The notes under the pieces are model-generated. The model made no database searches, had not been told where the DNA came from, and was given only the letters and a program-made list of their open reading frames with translations. This document shows positions 52,901 to 58,960 of a DNA stretch of 64,000 bases, piece after piece (the first letter of the stretch is position 1; each line of letters opens with the position of its first letter). The stretch is taken from assembly GCA_946894095.1 (NCBI GenBank), contig OX335658.1, positions 13,383,001 to 13,447,000 on the forward strand, written 5' to 3'. Source of the DNA: Incurvaria masculella. Its lineage: Eukaryota; Arthropoda; Insecta; Lepidoptera; Incurvariidae. A program made the position numbers and the translations under genes.

Positions 52901-55900
52901 GTCCTGAAAGGTTTTATAGAAAGATATTAAAAACGACAGCGAAGCAGTGGTGTGGCATCCTTAAAAGCAAACTCACACTGGCTTCCCATAAATGCACATT
53001 GGTCATGTAATTGCAAACTTATCCACACATATAAATGTACTGATGTATCTCCAAACTGATCGGCACCACTCAGAAAGCTGGTTTATTAAGGTTTTGTGGG
53101 TCATGGCATCCTTGTCTAAATTTCACACCACACCACTAAAAGGTAGCAAGCGTATTCGTGCTGTGCTGGATTTAAATATAATTCAGGTGATCCCACTGAA
53201 AATCTTCCCGTGCATGTCGTGAGGCGACCAAGAACTTTATCGTTCGTGGTACTGTAGGTCCCCCCTTACTTATCTGTTAGGCTGTTTTCCTCAACAGGTC
53301 GCATCTATCAACCGATTCTCGTGAAACTTTGTGAGCAGGTTCGATAATTAAATATATTCTTTTTCATCAGCCAAATTTTTTTTTTTCAATTAATGTACAC
53401 ACACCGTTGAATTACAATGAATAATTCAAATCTTACCCAGGCAGCGTTAACCATGTAAGCGGAGGATGGCACCAGGGTCATGAGGGACTCGCAGAATCCG
53501 ACCACGTACATGGCGCAAGCGACCGCGTTCGCCATCGAGAAGATGAGACCGATGGAACCTCCGAACTCAGGGCCCAGGGACCGCGAGATCATGTAGTACG
53601 TTCCGCCTGAAACCCACATGCTGACTTCAACACGTGCGATAGATTTATGAATCGTTAAATTGATTGCGGCATTGTTCTCCTTATCGTAACCAGAGACCGC
53701 ATGATCGTAGTACGTCCCGCCTGAAACCCACAAGCTGACTTCAAGACACACGATGGATGTATGAATATTGTGGCGTTATTCTATTTAGCGTAACCAGGGA
53801 CCACGAGATCATGTAGTACATCCCGCCTGAAACCCACATGCTGACTTCAAACTATATCCTGGTTCAATAAAGAAACTATATAGATATGGCGGCTTGTACT
53901 TGCGAATCGCATGCTATCTCGCTTCCACTATATCGCTATCTATACTCACACAGTGCGGTACCAACCGCAAAACAAAATATCAAATCAGAGCATGCAGTGA
54001 TTTGTACTCAGTTGCGTTTTTAGGTCGGTATAGGGTTTTACTGGTTGAACTGAACAGAACTATGACTTCTCAAAACCGCTTTCGAAAGATTCTTTGGAGT
54101 GTCGCCCGTGAAATTGTGTTTAAGAGAGTCGTTATCCTATCATAAAACTACGGGCGATAACTGTTTATATGCTCTTAATGTTTAACTTTGTTTATGAAAT
54201 TTTAGATTCTAAGATATTTTGTTAAAATCTACGTCTGTATTTTTGTTTTTTAGGTACGGGTAATGTATGAATACTGGAACAATTTAATCAGATTATTAAA
54301 AATCAACACTTTCCTTTAGTTTGTTGTATAACATTACTTCACAGGATTTGTTTCTTGTAAGCGACACTATTGACTAGCGCAATAATACAGGTTGCGTTAT
54401 TTTTTTCAAAATCAACGAGTTTGATTCGCGGCTAGGGAAATAAGAAAATCTAAAATCGAATGATGCATTTTTAGTTTTTATCAAAATCCGTGAGAGGAGT
54501 GATCCTTTTAGTGTTTTTTGCTATTTCTTATAGTTTCGGATCTAGCCCTGATGGCCCACTGGAAAAGTTTACCCTGTATACCTCTTAGATTGGAAAATAT
54601 TGATTGGCTAATAAGTATTAGAAAAAGTTGTCTATCTTTATGTTAATTTTTTTACCGAAAATACAGATATCTACGAAAAATAAAAACACATGAACCGAGA
54701 AAGAGGCTTTCTCAAGTATTTTTTTGCTAATTTAAAATCTGAGTTTTAGGGGTAGGGAAACGTTAGGTCCTGGAAGAAGATTTCGCTAGTTTAATCGCAG
54801 TTGCTGTACAAAATTGTGCCTTGACCAATGGACAAATAATGTATTACTTGAAATGTTCAAATCATAGATTTCCTGTGACTTCTCGACACCCTTAAGTTAA
54901 TTACTTGGCTCAGAAGAATCTTCTGGTCCTAGTGGCATGCAATAATGCCTTTTAAAACATAAATAAACACATTTAAACGACATACAGTTTTATTAACCTT
55001 TTCTTACCTCTTGATAATTACATTATATATACATAAATATACATAAAATACATTATAAGTAAATATACTTCTTCGTACTAAACAGGTACGTCACTTATTC
55101 CAGGGAATGTGATATGTATTTAAGTTCAATCTATAATATAAATAAATTTAATTAAATATTACAATAATCTTAAAACATAAATGTATACTTTGTAACAATA
55201 TTATGCTGTCGGTACCGTCCGTTGGACAAGTACAAGCCGCCATTTCTATATAGTTTCTTTAATTAACTGGCAAGTACCTACCTACATACGTACTTAAATT
55301 GGAAAATTGGTTTTCAAATTTTTAAGTAAACTTACTGGCACTACTCAATACTAGGGTAAGCATGTAAAACCTACCTCCTTTGATGACGCCGTTGGTGCTG
55401 ATAGCCGACATGGAGAGCGCGGTGATGGTGGTCACCACGGTGGTGGTGAGGATGAGCAACACGGACTGCGCTGCCGAAACGCACACTCGTCAGTATATCG
55501 CCCAGGGGTTGCTTGGGACTCGCTGACCCCAGGAAAGTGATCCTGGAGTATAACTGTCTTGAGTGTGCAGGCTATGGTCATGCTAAAGACGTCGTCGAGA
55601 TCGGTACACGTCTGCGCGTTGCAACTGCCCGCTTAACATCTTAATTTTAAGAATGGGTACACAGGGATCTAAAAACATTTAATTTTAATGAACATTTATT
55701 GAAATCTTTGGGCAAGGCAAAGGGAAGGAGGGCTTACTGAAAAATTAAATAATTAATATTACTGGACAAAGATGGCTAATACCACACACACTGTCGTGAT
55801 ATTACCTAGGCGCATTTCAGAAGAAACTTACTATTAGCAATGCGCCCCAGACGTCGGGAAGCCGAATTCGAAAATCCCAGCGGTCAGGTCGTCAAGAGTT

Positions 55901-57364
55901 ACCTACTGTTAATACCCACGCCGGCCTGCCTCACGACAGCGGCAGAAACAGCTTCATGCCCCAGATGTTGATTGAGCAGGCACCATATCAACACACCCTT
56001 GATCCATCCGAGCTTGCTTGCCCCAGCGGTCAGGACGGTCGACAGTGTGGTACATACCCACGCCGGCCTACCCCACGACCCACGAGCCGCAGGAACAGCA
56101 TCACGCCCCAGATGTTGAGCAGGCACCGCTTCAGCACACCCATGATCCATCCGAACTTGACGGTCCCAGCGGTCAAGACGGTCGACAGTGTGGTACATAC
56201 CCACGCCGGCCTACCCCACGACCCACGAGAGCCGCAGGAACAGCATCACGCCCCAGATGTTGAGCAGGCACCGCATCAGCACCCCCCTGACCCATCCGAA
56301 CTTGACGGTCCCAGCGATCAGGACGGTCGACAGTGTGGTACATACCCACGCCGGCCTGCCCCACGACCCACGAGAGCCGCAGGAACAGCATCTCGCCCCA
56401 GATGTTGAGCAGGCACCGCTTCAGCACACCCATGATCCATCCGAACTTGACAGTCCCAGCGGTCAGGACGGTCGACAGTGTGGTACATACCCACGCCGCC
56501 CTGCCCCACGACCCACGAGAGCCGCAGGAACAGCATCTCGCCCCAGATGTTGAGCAGGCACCGCTTCAGCACACCCATGATCCATCCGAACTTGACGGTC
56601 CCAGCGGTCAGGACGGTCGACAGTGTGGTACATACCCACGCCGCCCTGCCCCACGACCCACGAGAGCCGCAGGAACAGCATCATGCCCCAGATGTTGAGC
56701 AGGCACCGCATCAGCACACCCTTGATCCATCCGAACTTGACGGTCCCAGCGGTCAGGACGGTCGACAGTGTGGTACATACCCACGACGGCCTGCCCCACG
56801 ACCCACTAGAGCCGCAGGAACAGTATCACGCCCCAGATGTTGAGCAAGCACCTCATGAGCACACCCTTGATCGAACTTAATTGTCCCAGCGGTCAGGACG
56901 GTCGACAGTGGTACATATCCACGCCGCCCTGCCCCACGACCAACGAGAGCCGCAGGAACAGCATCACGCCCCAGATGTTGAGCAGGCACCGCATCAGCAC
57001 ACCCTTGATCGAACTTAATTGTCCCAGCGGTCAGGACGGTCGACAGTGGTACATATCCACGCCGCCCTGCCCCACGACCAACGAGAGCCAAAGGAACAGC
57101 ATCACGCCCCAGATGTTGAGCAAGCACCGCATCAGCACATCCTTGATCCATCCGAACTTGACAGTCCCAGCGGTCAGGACGGTCGACAGTGTGGTACATA
57201 CCCACGCCGGCCTGCCCCACGACCCACGAGAGCCGCAGGAACAGCATCACGCCCCAGATGTTGAGCAGGCACCGCATCAGCACACCCTTGATCCATCCGA
57301 ACTTGACGGTCCCAGGGGTCAGGTCGGTCGACAACCCACGCTCCTTTTCCATTGTCATCCCCGG
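34693..57364 (-). CDS. NKCC: Na-K-Cl cotransporter (SLC12 family, NKCC/BSC type), 20 exons, 5' incomplete
   Basis: This is a plasma-membrane electroneutral cation-chloride cotransporter; the family moves Na+, K+ and Cl- together and drives epithelial salt transport. Exons in gene order (start-end, minus strand): 57364-57202, 55470-55375, 53606-53437, 52903-52711, 50788-50649, 50220-50029, 49085-48978, 48648-48525, 47871-47750, 46741-46606, 45239-45140, 44473-44362, 43509-43375, 42491-42385, 40954-40821, 39691-39571, 39121-38964, 38143-38029, 37215-37061, 34958-34693. All have AG/GT borders, phases match at every junction, and the sum is 2,847 nt (948 codons plus TAA). Family hallmarks are [20 protein letters not shown] in TM1, [45 protein letters not shown] in TM6, [10 protein letters not shown], and the terminal VLLVRGN...VLTFYS. 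There are about 12 membrane segments followed by a long C-terminal cytoplasmic domain. The N-terminal cytoplasmic region, which carries regulatory phosphosites in relatives, is not visible. Whether it is the Ncc69 or the NKCC orthologue of flies is not decided here. Confidence 0.93.
35747..37031 (+). mobile_element. mariner element, full length (copy 2), in the last NKCC intron
   Basis: A 1,285-bp element is flanked by TA on both sides (35745-35746 and 37032-37033). The inverted termini are ATAGGTCGGGGAAAAAGTC at the left and, as complement of the right end, TTAGGTTGGGGAAAAAGTT. It is more than 98% identical to the copy at 30.9 kb. It is inserted antisense to the cotransporter, ending about 22 bp beyond the donor hexamer of the 37061 exon. 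The termini and transposase resemble the mellifera/cecropia group of mariners. Confidence 0.96.
35929..36954 (+). CDS. mariner transposase, intact 341-aa reading frame
   Basis: A DNA transposase that cuts out the element and inserts it at TA. The N-terminal half has two helix-turn-helix regions (residues about 5-110; [35 protein letters not shown]) for binding the inverted repeats. The C-terminal half is the catalytic domain, with all three aspartates: D153 (TGDEKW), D245 (HHDNARPH) and D280 (APSDFHLF), the last two separated by 34 residues (DD34D). The length is normal for the family. The usually invariant linker motif WVPHEL reads WVPYEL at residues 116-121, and residue 131 is Arg where the sister copy has Leu. 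It is therefore full length but possibly impaired. The start ATG is shared with the sister copy. Confidence 0.95.
   Translation: MSESNEEIRYILKFYYKKGKNATQAAKKICDVYGPSAVSVRVAQIWFKRFQSGNFDVKDARRSGRPITDKMDAIFEKVEQDRHISSYDVAEELGIDHKTVLAHLKKTGYTKKLDIWVPYELTERNLMNRVRICDSLLRRNETEPFLKKLITGDEKWITYDKNVRKRSWSKAGQASQTVAKPGLTRNKVMLCVWWDWKGIIHYELLPPGRTIDSELYCEQLMRLKQEVERKRPELINRRGVVFHHDNARPHTSLATQQKLREFGWEVLMHPPYSPDLAPSDFHLFRTLQNSLGSVRLTSREDCQNHLSRYIDQKSQYFYSNGIMSLPTRWQKVIEQNGTYIL
37061..37215 (-). CDS. NKCC exon: [11 protein letters not shown] segment
   Basis: The acceptor is cttatttcag and the donor GTAAGT; 155 nt. It encodes [18 protein letters not shown] and then [21 protein letters not shown] mariner element ends about 30 bp into the intron that follows. 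Confidence 0.9.
37468..37852 (-). mobile_element. SINE with 5S rRNA-like head, in intron between 38029 and 37215 exons
   Basis: The complement near 37813-37764 reads GGAGTTAAGCACCGCTGGGT ... GGTCTTGGATGGGTGACC, closely matching the 5S rRNA internal promoter region (GTTAAGC ... TTGGATGGGTGACC). The body and poly-A tail (37469-37479 as T) are those of the tRNA-headed SINEs in this window. It is a truncated 5S-like module in a SINE, not a 5S gene. Confidence 0.8.
37852..37880 (+). repeat. Interstitial (TTAGG)n telomere-type repeat
   Basis: Five exact AGGTT units in tandem, directly at the 5' end of the 5S-headed SINE. Confidence 0.85.
38029..38143 (-). CDS. NKCC exon: LTLLLPYI segment
   Basis: The acceptor is tactgccgcag and the donor GTGAGT; 115 nt. 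It encodes [20 protein letters not shown] and [17 protein letters not shown], continuing directly from ...LYDDGG. Confidence 0.9.
38220..39090 (-). repeat. Tandem array B: 5 units of ~185 bp derived from the [10 protein letters not shown] exon
   Basis: The plus-strand landmark tacctccgtcgtcgta (donor and LYDDGG codons) recurs at 38220, 38405, 38591, 38778 and 38961, so spacing is 183-187 bp. Units contain the exon's 3' half, the donor and about 60 bp of intron (actgactgctagcagacact). The 38.96-kb unit is the functional exon. Some copies are frameshifted relative to the exon (an extra base in the KKQSG region), so they are decaying copies. Confidence 0.92.
38964..39121 (-). CDS. NKCC exon with [10 protein letters not shown]
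   Basis: The acceptor is attatttgcag and the donor GTACTG; 158 nt, phase 2 in, 1 out. It encodes [18 protein letters not shown], then [20 protein letters not shown] and GG. It is the intact, gene-5'-most unit of a five-unit tandem array that continues to about 38220. Confidence 0.88.
39571..39691 (-). CDS. NKCC exon: variable Ser-rich linker
   Basis: The acceptor is tgtgtttgcag. The donor is a weak GTTGGC at 39570, and phase 2 in and out supports it. 121 nt, encoding [19 protein letters not shown] and [15 protein letters not shown]. This is the hydrophilic linker that varies in sequence and length among NKCCs, so the exact donor is less certain than elsewhere. Confidence 0.78.
39692..42384. 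other. NKCC introns, no other gene recognised
   Basis: Apart from the exon at 40821-40954, these introns hold AT-rich sequence and a GC-richer block at 41640-42290 with short open frames that I cannot assign. Confidence 0.5.
40821..40954 (-). CDS. NKCC exon: C-terminal domain, [13 protein letters not shown] segment
   Basis: The acceptor is tttggttgcag and the donor GTCAGT; 134 nt. It encodes [19 protein letters not shown] and then the poorly conserved linker [18 protein letters not shown]. Confidence 0.87.
42385..42491 (-). CDS. NKCC exon: C-terminal domain, [11 protein letters not shown] segment
   Basis: The acceptor is cacgctgcag. The donor is taken as GTACGT at 42384, because phase 2 then joins CA to the next exon's C to give VMHKALD, as in the family. 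107 nt, encoding [20 protein letters not shown] and [10 protein letters not shown]. Confidence 0.88.
43375..43509 (-). CDS. NKCC exon: C-terminal domain, KAFYALVDD segment
   Basis: The acceptor is tggatacag and the donor GTCTGT; 135 nt, phase 0. It encodes [19 protein letters not shown] and then [19 protein letters not shown], ending LIQ. Confidence 0.9.
43540..44350. other. NKCC intron, AT-rich; possible retroelement tail
   Basis: A T-rich run at 43550-43570 is followed by AT-rich sequence resembling the reverse complement of a retroelement 3' end. No protein motif was found. Confidence 0.35.
44362..44473 (-). CDS. NKCC exon: C-terminal domain, RPQILVLTG segment
   Basis: The acceptor is gtgaatccag and the donor GTGAGT; 112 nt, phase 2 in, 0 out. 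It encodes [20 protein letters not shown] and then [18 protein letters not shown], a conserved SLC12 C-terminal block. Confidence 0.92.
44560..45110 (+). mobile_element. SINE fragments in NKCC intron
   Basis: Pieces of the local SINE family: tgtgagttggataagtcc near 44565, and the body taggttatgcccgcccggg, ccagttcaatgttatgtagc and gtgctcataaagtgaaggtt at 44938-45115. It is truncated and rearranged. Confidence 0.6.
45140..45239 (-). CDS. NKCC exon: start of C-terminal domain
   Basis: The acceptor is ttcatacacag and the donor GTGAGT; 100 nt. It encodes [19 protein letters not shown] and [14 protein letters not shown]. The DVNWGSSTQA...Y..AL......L..V.DHVKN.RPQ pattern opens the cytoplasmic domain in SLC12 proteins. 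Confidence 0.92.
45358..45632. repeat. Foldback element in NKCC intron
   Basis: Left arm ACGTTTACGGATAAACAC (45360 region) and right arm GTTTATCCGTAAACGT (45613-45630). The interior carries gatggtggacgaaacgtcgagc, related to the core of the 6.5-kb foldback element. Confidence 0.7.
45765..46015 (+). mobile_element. SINE body fragment, plus strand
   Basis: Contains tcatggttcggatcccac, aatcccgcccggtttagt, gtagccgtccaatataaggg and attagccatccatgtccac. The head is not recognisable. Confidence 0.65.
46277..46549 (+). mobile_element. AGGGTTCCGTACC-type interspersed repeat (copy 3)
   Basis: Starts AGGGTTTCGTACCAAAAGCG, has a (GTCC)n run and ends GGTACGGAACTCTTCGTGTG ... CTCGCACTTGGCCGATTTT. It sits in the NKCC intron after the 46606 exon. 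Confidence 0.85.
46606..46741 (-). CDS. NKCC exon with TM11-TM12
   Basis: The acceptor is acgttttgcag and the donor GTGAGA; 136 nt, phase 0 in, 1 out. It starts [19 protein letters not shown] and continues through [17 protein letters not shown] to YLIVSYRKP. This closes the membrane domain. Confidence 0.92.
46813..47173. mobile_element. MITE with TTAA target sites and long inverted repeats
   Basis: TTAA at 46809-46812 and 47174-47177. The ends are GGCTGTTCCGACCCATA and, as complement, GGATGTTCCGACCCATA. Arms of about 150 bp pair through aacgcaaaaagtattgcact and cagcgaaaac. TTAA preference suggests mobilisation by a piggyBac- or Kolobok-type transposase. It lies in an NKCC intron. Confidence 0.85.
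47174..48524. other. NKCC introns, no other gene
   Basis: Outside the 47750-47871 exon, a fragment at 47405-47540 contains gtgtttgcgtccactgctgg and acatacgcctctccaatttt, which looks like a retroelement remnant. I could not place it in a family. Confidence 0.4.
47750..47871 (-). CDS. NKCC exon with TM10
   Basis: The acceptor is tgttcgcag and the donor GTCAGT; 122 nt. It encodes [17 protein letters not shown] and then [20 protein letters not shown], matching the NKCC segment around TM10. Confidence 0.9.
48525..48648 (-). CDS. NKCC exon: loop and TM9
   Basis: The acceptor is caaccgcag and the donor GTGAGC; 124 nt, phase 0 in, 1 out. It encodes [19 protein letters not shown], then [18 protein letters not shown] and ILIG. 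The ALCKDKLYP...FA.GYG.NNEP.RGY pattern is diagnostic for the family. Confidence 0.92.
48978..49085 (-). CDS. NKCC exon with TM8
   Basis: The acceptor is atccatttcag and the donor GTATTA; 108 nt, phase 0. It encodes [19 protein letters not shown] and [17 protein letters not shown], the TM8 region of the family. Confidence 0.92.
49139..49215 (-). mobile_element. SINE body fragment
   Basis: The stretch gcattcccgaaggaactagg followed by tgccataccaggactttccct matches the SINE body in minus orientation. It is truncated at both sides. Confidence 0.55.
49445..49770 (-). pseudogene. LINE reverse-transcriptase remnant in NKCC intron
   Basis: The complement encodes [45 protein letters not shown] and [14 protein letters not shown] with in-frame stops. 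The [10 protein letters not shown] and VSQGSILGP blocks are conserved non-LTR reverse-transcriptase motifs. The YADD-type catalytic block is not present. Confidence 0.78.
50029..50220 (-). CDS. NKCC exon with TM7 and large extracellular loop
   Basis: The acceptor is cacgttttag and the donor GTAGAA; 192 nt, phase 0. It begins [15 protein letters not shown], the expected continuation of ...SGDLK. After TM7 ([15 protein letters not shown]) comes the extracellular loop with two N-glycosylation sequons, NWT and NCS, as is usual between TM7 and TM8 of NKCCs. There is no ATG at the start, so ORF scans miss it. Confidence 0.9.
50649..50788 (-). CDS. NKCC exon with TM6
   Basis: The acceptor is ttatttttag and the donor GTATGG; 140 nt. 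It encodes [20 protein letters not shown] followed by [18 protein letters not shown]. The FFPAATG stretch of TM6 is part of the ion-binding core known from NKCC1 structures. Confidence 0.93.
51193..52405. repeat. ~95-bp inverted repeats flanking a LINE fragment
   Basis: Left arm (51193-51290): AAGGTTTGTGGAAAACGGCT ... ACGACGTTTCGAACCAAACA ... TCATCAGGCGAGCAT. The right arm (52310-52405) is its reverse complement. A second partial copy of the left-arm tip (acatttggtccatcatcagg) sits at 52289-52314, forming a small hairpin with the right arm. The gacgtttcg core resembles the other foldback elements in the window. Confidence 0.85.
51425..52290 (+). pseudogene. LINE ORF2 fragment (endonuclease end to RT start)
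   Basis: Reads [13 protein letters not shown] (end of the endonuclease domain), then the linker [20 protein letters not shown] ... [15 protein letters not shown] ... YYRDLKNIV, and then the RT start [19 protein letters not shown] ... [20 protein letters not shown]. This order is that of Jockey/CR1-type LINEs. It has stops and at least one frameshift near 51900-52040 and is cut off after PISIL by the right inverted repeat. Confidence 0.82.
52711..52903 (-). CDS. NKCC exon with TM4-TM5
   Basis: The acceptor is aacctttcag and the donor GTAAGA; 193 nt, phase 0 in, 1 out. It encodes [37 protein letters not shown] and [18 protein letters not shown]. The [12 protein letters not shown] motif is strongly conserved in NKCC proteins. 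Confidence 0.92.
53437..53606 (-). CDS. NKCC exon with TM3
   Basis: The acceptor is gtgggtttcag and the donor GTAAGA. It encodes [17 protein letters not shown] and then TM3 ([19 protein letters not shown]). Just upstream in the gene, the acceptor plus the first coding bases are duplicated twice (see 53580-53850). Confidence 0.92.
53580..53850 (-). repeat. Tandem array D: 3 units (106-114 bp) around the TM3 exon acceptor
   Basis: The block gatcatgtagtacgt-tccgcctgaaacccaca-gctgacttcaa recurs with exon-start positions at 53606 (true), 53720 and 53826. Each copy retains the acceptor gtgggtttcag followed by GCGG and the first codons (GGTYY or GGMYY). Here the extra copies lie upstream in the gene, unlike arrays A, B and C. 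The 53720 acceptor is 114 nt, exactly 38 codons, from the true one, and the frame stays open between them. Confidence 0.9.
53851..55374. other. NKCC intron, AT-rich, nothing recognised
   Basis: No protein motif, SINE or structured repeat that I can support. Confidence 0.5.
55375..55470 (-). CDS. NKCC exon with TM2
   Basis: The acceptor is tttcggcag and the donor GTAGGT; the exon is 96 nt with phase 1 in and out. It encodes [13 protein letters not shown]... [15 protein letters not shown], the second membrane segment and the start of the first intracellular loop. It has no ATG, so a start-codon ORF scan misses it. Confidence 0.9.
55500..55910. other. NKCC intron between TM1 array and TM2 exon
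   Basis: Includes a short SINE body piece around 55770-55815 (ggctaataccacacac ... cgtgatatta). Otherwise unremarkable. Confidence 0.45.
55911..57364 (-). repeat. Tandem array A: ~10 units of 138-145 bp derived from the TM1 exon and its donor
   Basis: On the plus strand the shared landmark (donor side, tacccacgcc or tatccacgcc) recurs near 55913, 56055, 56198, 56343, 56488, 56633, 56778, 56916, 57054 and 57199. Each unit holds about 108 nt of TM1 coding sequence, the donor region and about 35 nt of intron-like spacer. The 57.2-kb unit is the true exon. The two units at 56916 and 57054 are 138 bp long, are followed by a spacer lacking 7 bp, and have a donor changed from GTATGT to ATATGT. The 55.9-kb unit is the most degenerate. 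Copies carry amino-acid changes in the exon frame, such as GVM to GEM. No unit except the first has a splice acceptor, and 145 is not a multiple of 3. Confidence 0.93.
57202..57364 (-). CDS. NKCC exon with TM1 (first visible exon)
   Basis: The acceptor ttattccag precedes codon CCG (phase 0) and the donor is GTATGT at 57201. It encodes visible residues 1-54, running through [13 protein letters not shown] into TM1 ([14 protein letters not shown]). In NKCC1 structures the LNIWG stretch of TM1 lines the ion sites. This is the intact 5'-most member of the tandem array that follows it in the gene direction. It is the only unit with its own splice acceptor. Confidence 0.9.
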
Positions 57365-57639
57365 CTGGAATAAAGATGAACAAGCATTTCTATATTTTTT
57401 TTTTAATTTGGTTTATTTGAATAGCTACGATTTTTTCTTAATTTTTCGGATAATTTCGTTGCCTAAGTACTAGTTACGGAGCGCACCACCCTCGGCGCCA
57501 CAGTAGCCATTGACATTTGCAAGGAACACGTATGTGGGTCAAAGTCCAATTTAGGGGTGATGAATACTAGGGTGATGCCGTTTGTACAATCCGTTGAAGA
57601 ACTACTACCTACCCAATCTTTTTTGCTGTTAGTATTTTA

Positions 57640-58018
57640 GTTATTAATTTTGTTTGATACAATCTTATTCAATGTCGGTTCTTATTCATTTTGATAATAT
57701 TCTTTATTTTTATATCATTCAATAACTATGTATTTTATTAAATTAAATGAATTAAAAGATATTTAGTATTTTTTTATACATTTTGCGCTTTCTCGAAATT
57801 TAATTAAGATAGTGGTTCAAACGATATTTAAATAATTTTGATAATGGAGTTCTTATCGATTACATGCTCAGGCAGTTTATCGATTACATGCTCAGGAAGT
57901 TTGTTCTATAATTTGACCACCAACTATGTAACTTAAAACCACTTTAGGTAAAGTCGTTGTCGACTACCTATTCTTGTAATGAATTGTTATCCAAATTGTT
58001 TTATTGTTGTTTTGGCCG
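57640..58018 (-). pseudogene. LINE tail with a duplicated 26-bp motif
   Basis: The complement of about 57850-57910 reads NKLPEHVIDKLPEHVIDK, resembling the end of a LINE ORF2 (F..LP..V...). The codons for LPEHVIDK are directly repeated (atcgattacatgctcagg twice). Confidence 0.45.
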
Positions 58019-58257
58019 ATGGTGTTAAGAAGATTTTGGGAGTCATTTCTGGCAAATTAAAACAAAATCACGGTTCCCATTTCAAGTCGCGAGTAATACC
58101 AAAGTAAAGTCTGTAACGGATTTTAAATTAGTCTGGTTGGTGTTAAGAAGATTTTGGGAGTCATTTTTGGCAAATTTAAAAAAAATCACGGTTCCCATTT
58201 CAAGTCGCGAGTAATACCAAAGTAAAGTCTGTAACGGATTTTAAATTAGTCTGGTTT
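58019..58257 (+). repeat. Tandem duplication, 2 x ~118 bp
   Basis: The unit GGTGTTAAGAAGATTTTGGG ... GGATTTTAAATTAGTCTGGTT occurs twice in direct succession with only two or three differences. Confidence 0.9.
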
Positions 58258-58479
58258 AGTGAATAGTGAAGGTTTGGGTTATGTGGACTATATGATTTCA
58301 GATTATAATGAATTAATAACGTAATGCTATACACCTAAGGTTACCGAAACTACCTTAGCTAATTAATTATACAGGGAAGACAAGTCACCATATCTAGAAG
58401 AATCAGTTTGTATTTGTATTTTATTCATCATCCATAGACAGTTTGCTGCACTCGGAATCGTCACATTTCCACATTTAAC

Positions 58480-58960
58480 ATCTTTAATCATAATCATAAT
58501 TTTACATTCGTCAATTTGTGAAAACTAATTACATAGTAATAAGTAAATTTATAATACATATAATTCCTACAGCAATGTAGCATTAAATGTCAAAGTACAA
58601 AGATACACACAGAAAAAAAATATCAAGTTAAAGTTATTTTCGTTTTTAAAAGTAAATCAGTGGTCAGACTCTAGAACGAACATATTTTTGTTCTAATAAC
58701 TCTTTTCAATTGCCATAAGCTTAATTCTACGCTTAAAACTATTTGCGTCTAGTTTTCTAATTTCTGCAGGAAGTTTGTTGTACAAAATAATGCTATTCGT
58801 TATAAAGCTCTTGGATATTTTTGATAACCGATGTCTGGGTCAAAAGCCTTTGACAAGTCACAAAATATCCCATAAGTGTGCTGAGAACTATCCAAAGATG
58901 TTAAAATTGATTTTATCATTGAAGCTATGGCATCACCTGGTAACATGTTTTTAACCGACT
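58480..58960 (-). pseudogene. LINE remnant: RT block, ORF2 end and 3' UTR
   Basis: The complement reads KNMLPGDAIASMIKSILTS, then TYGIFCDLSKAFD (the first RT catalytic block), and then jumps by internal deletion to LYNKLPAEIRKLDANSFKRR followed by a stop, typical of an ORF2 terminus. An AT-rich tail with attatgattaaag follows. Its upstream continuation is at 61129-61275. Confidence 0.75.

Noticed and set aside
52607..52930. 107-codon plus-strand frame
   Set aside because: It is antisense to the TM4-TM5 exon, whose minus-strand translation and splice sites fit the NKCC family.
56018..57373. Plus-strand open frames of 81-178 codons repeated every ~145 bp
   Set aside because: They are antisense shadows of the TM1 exon copies. 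The minus strand matches a known membrane protein with correct splice sites, and the repeats explain the lack of stops.
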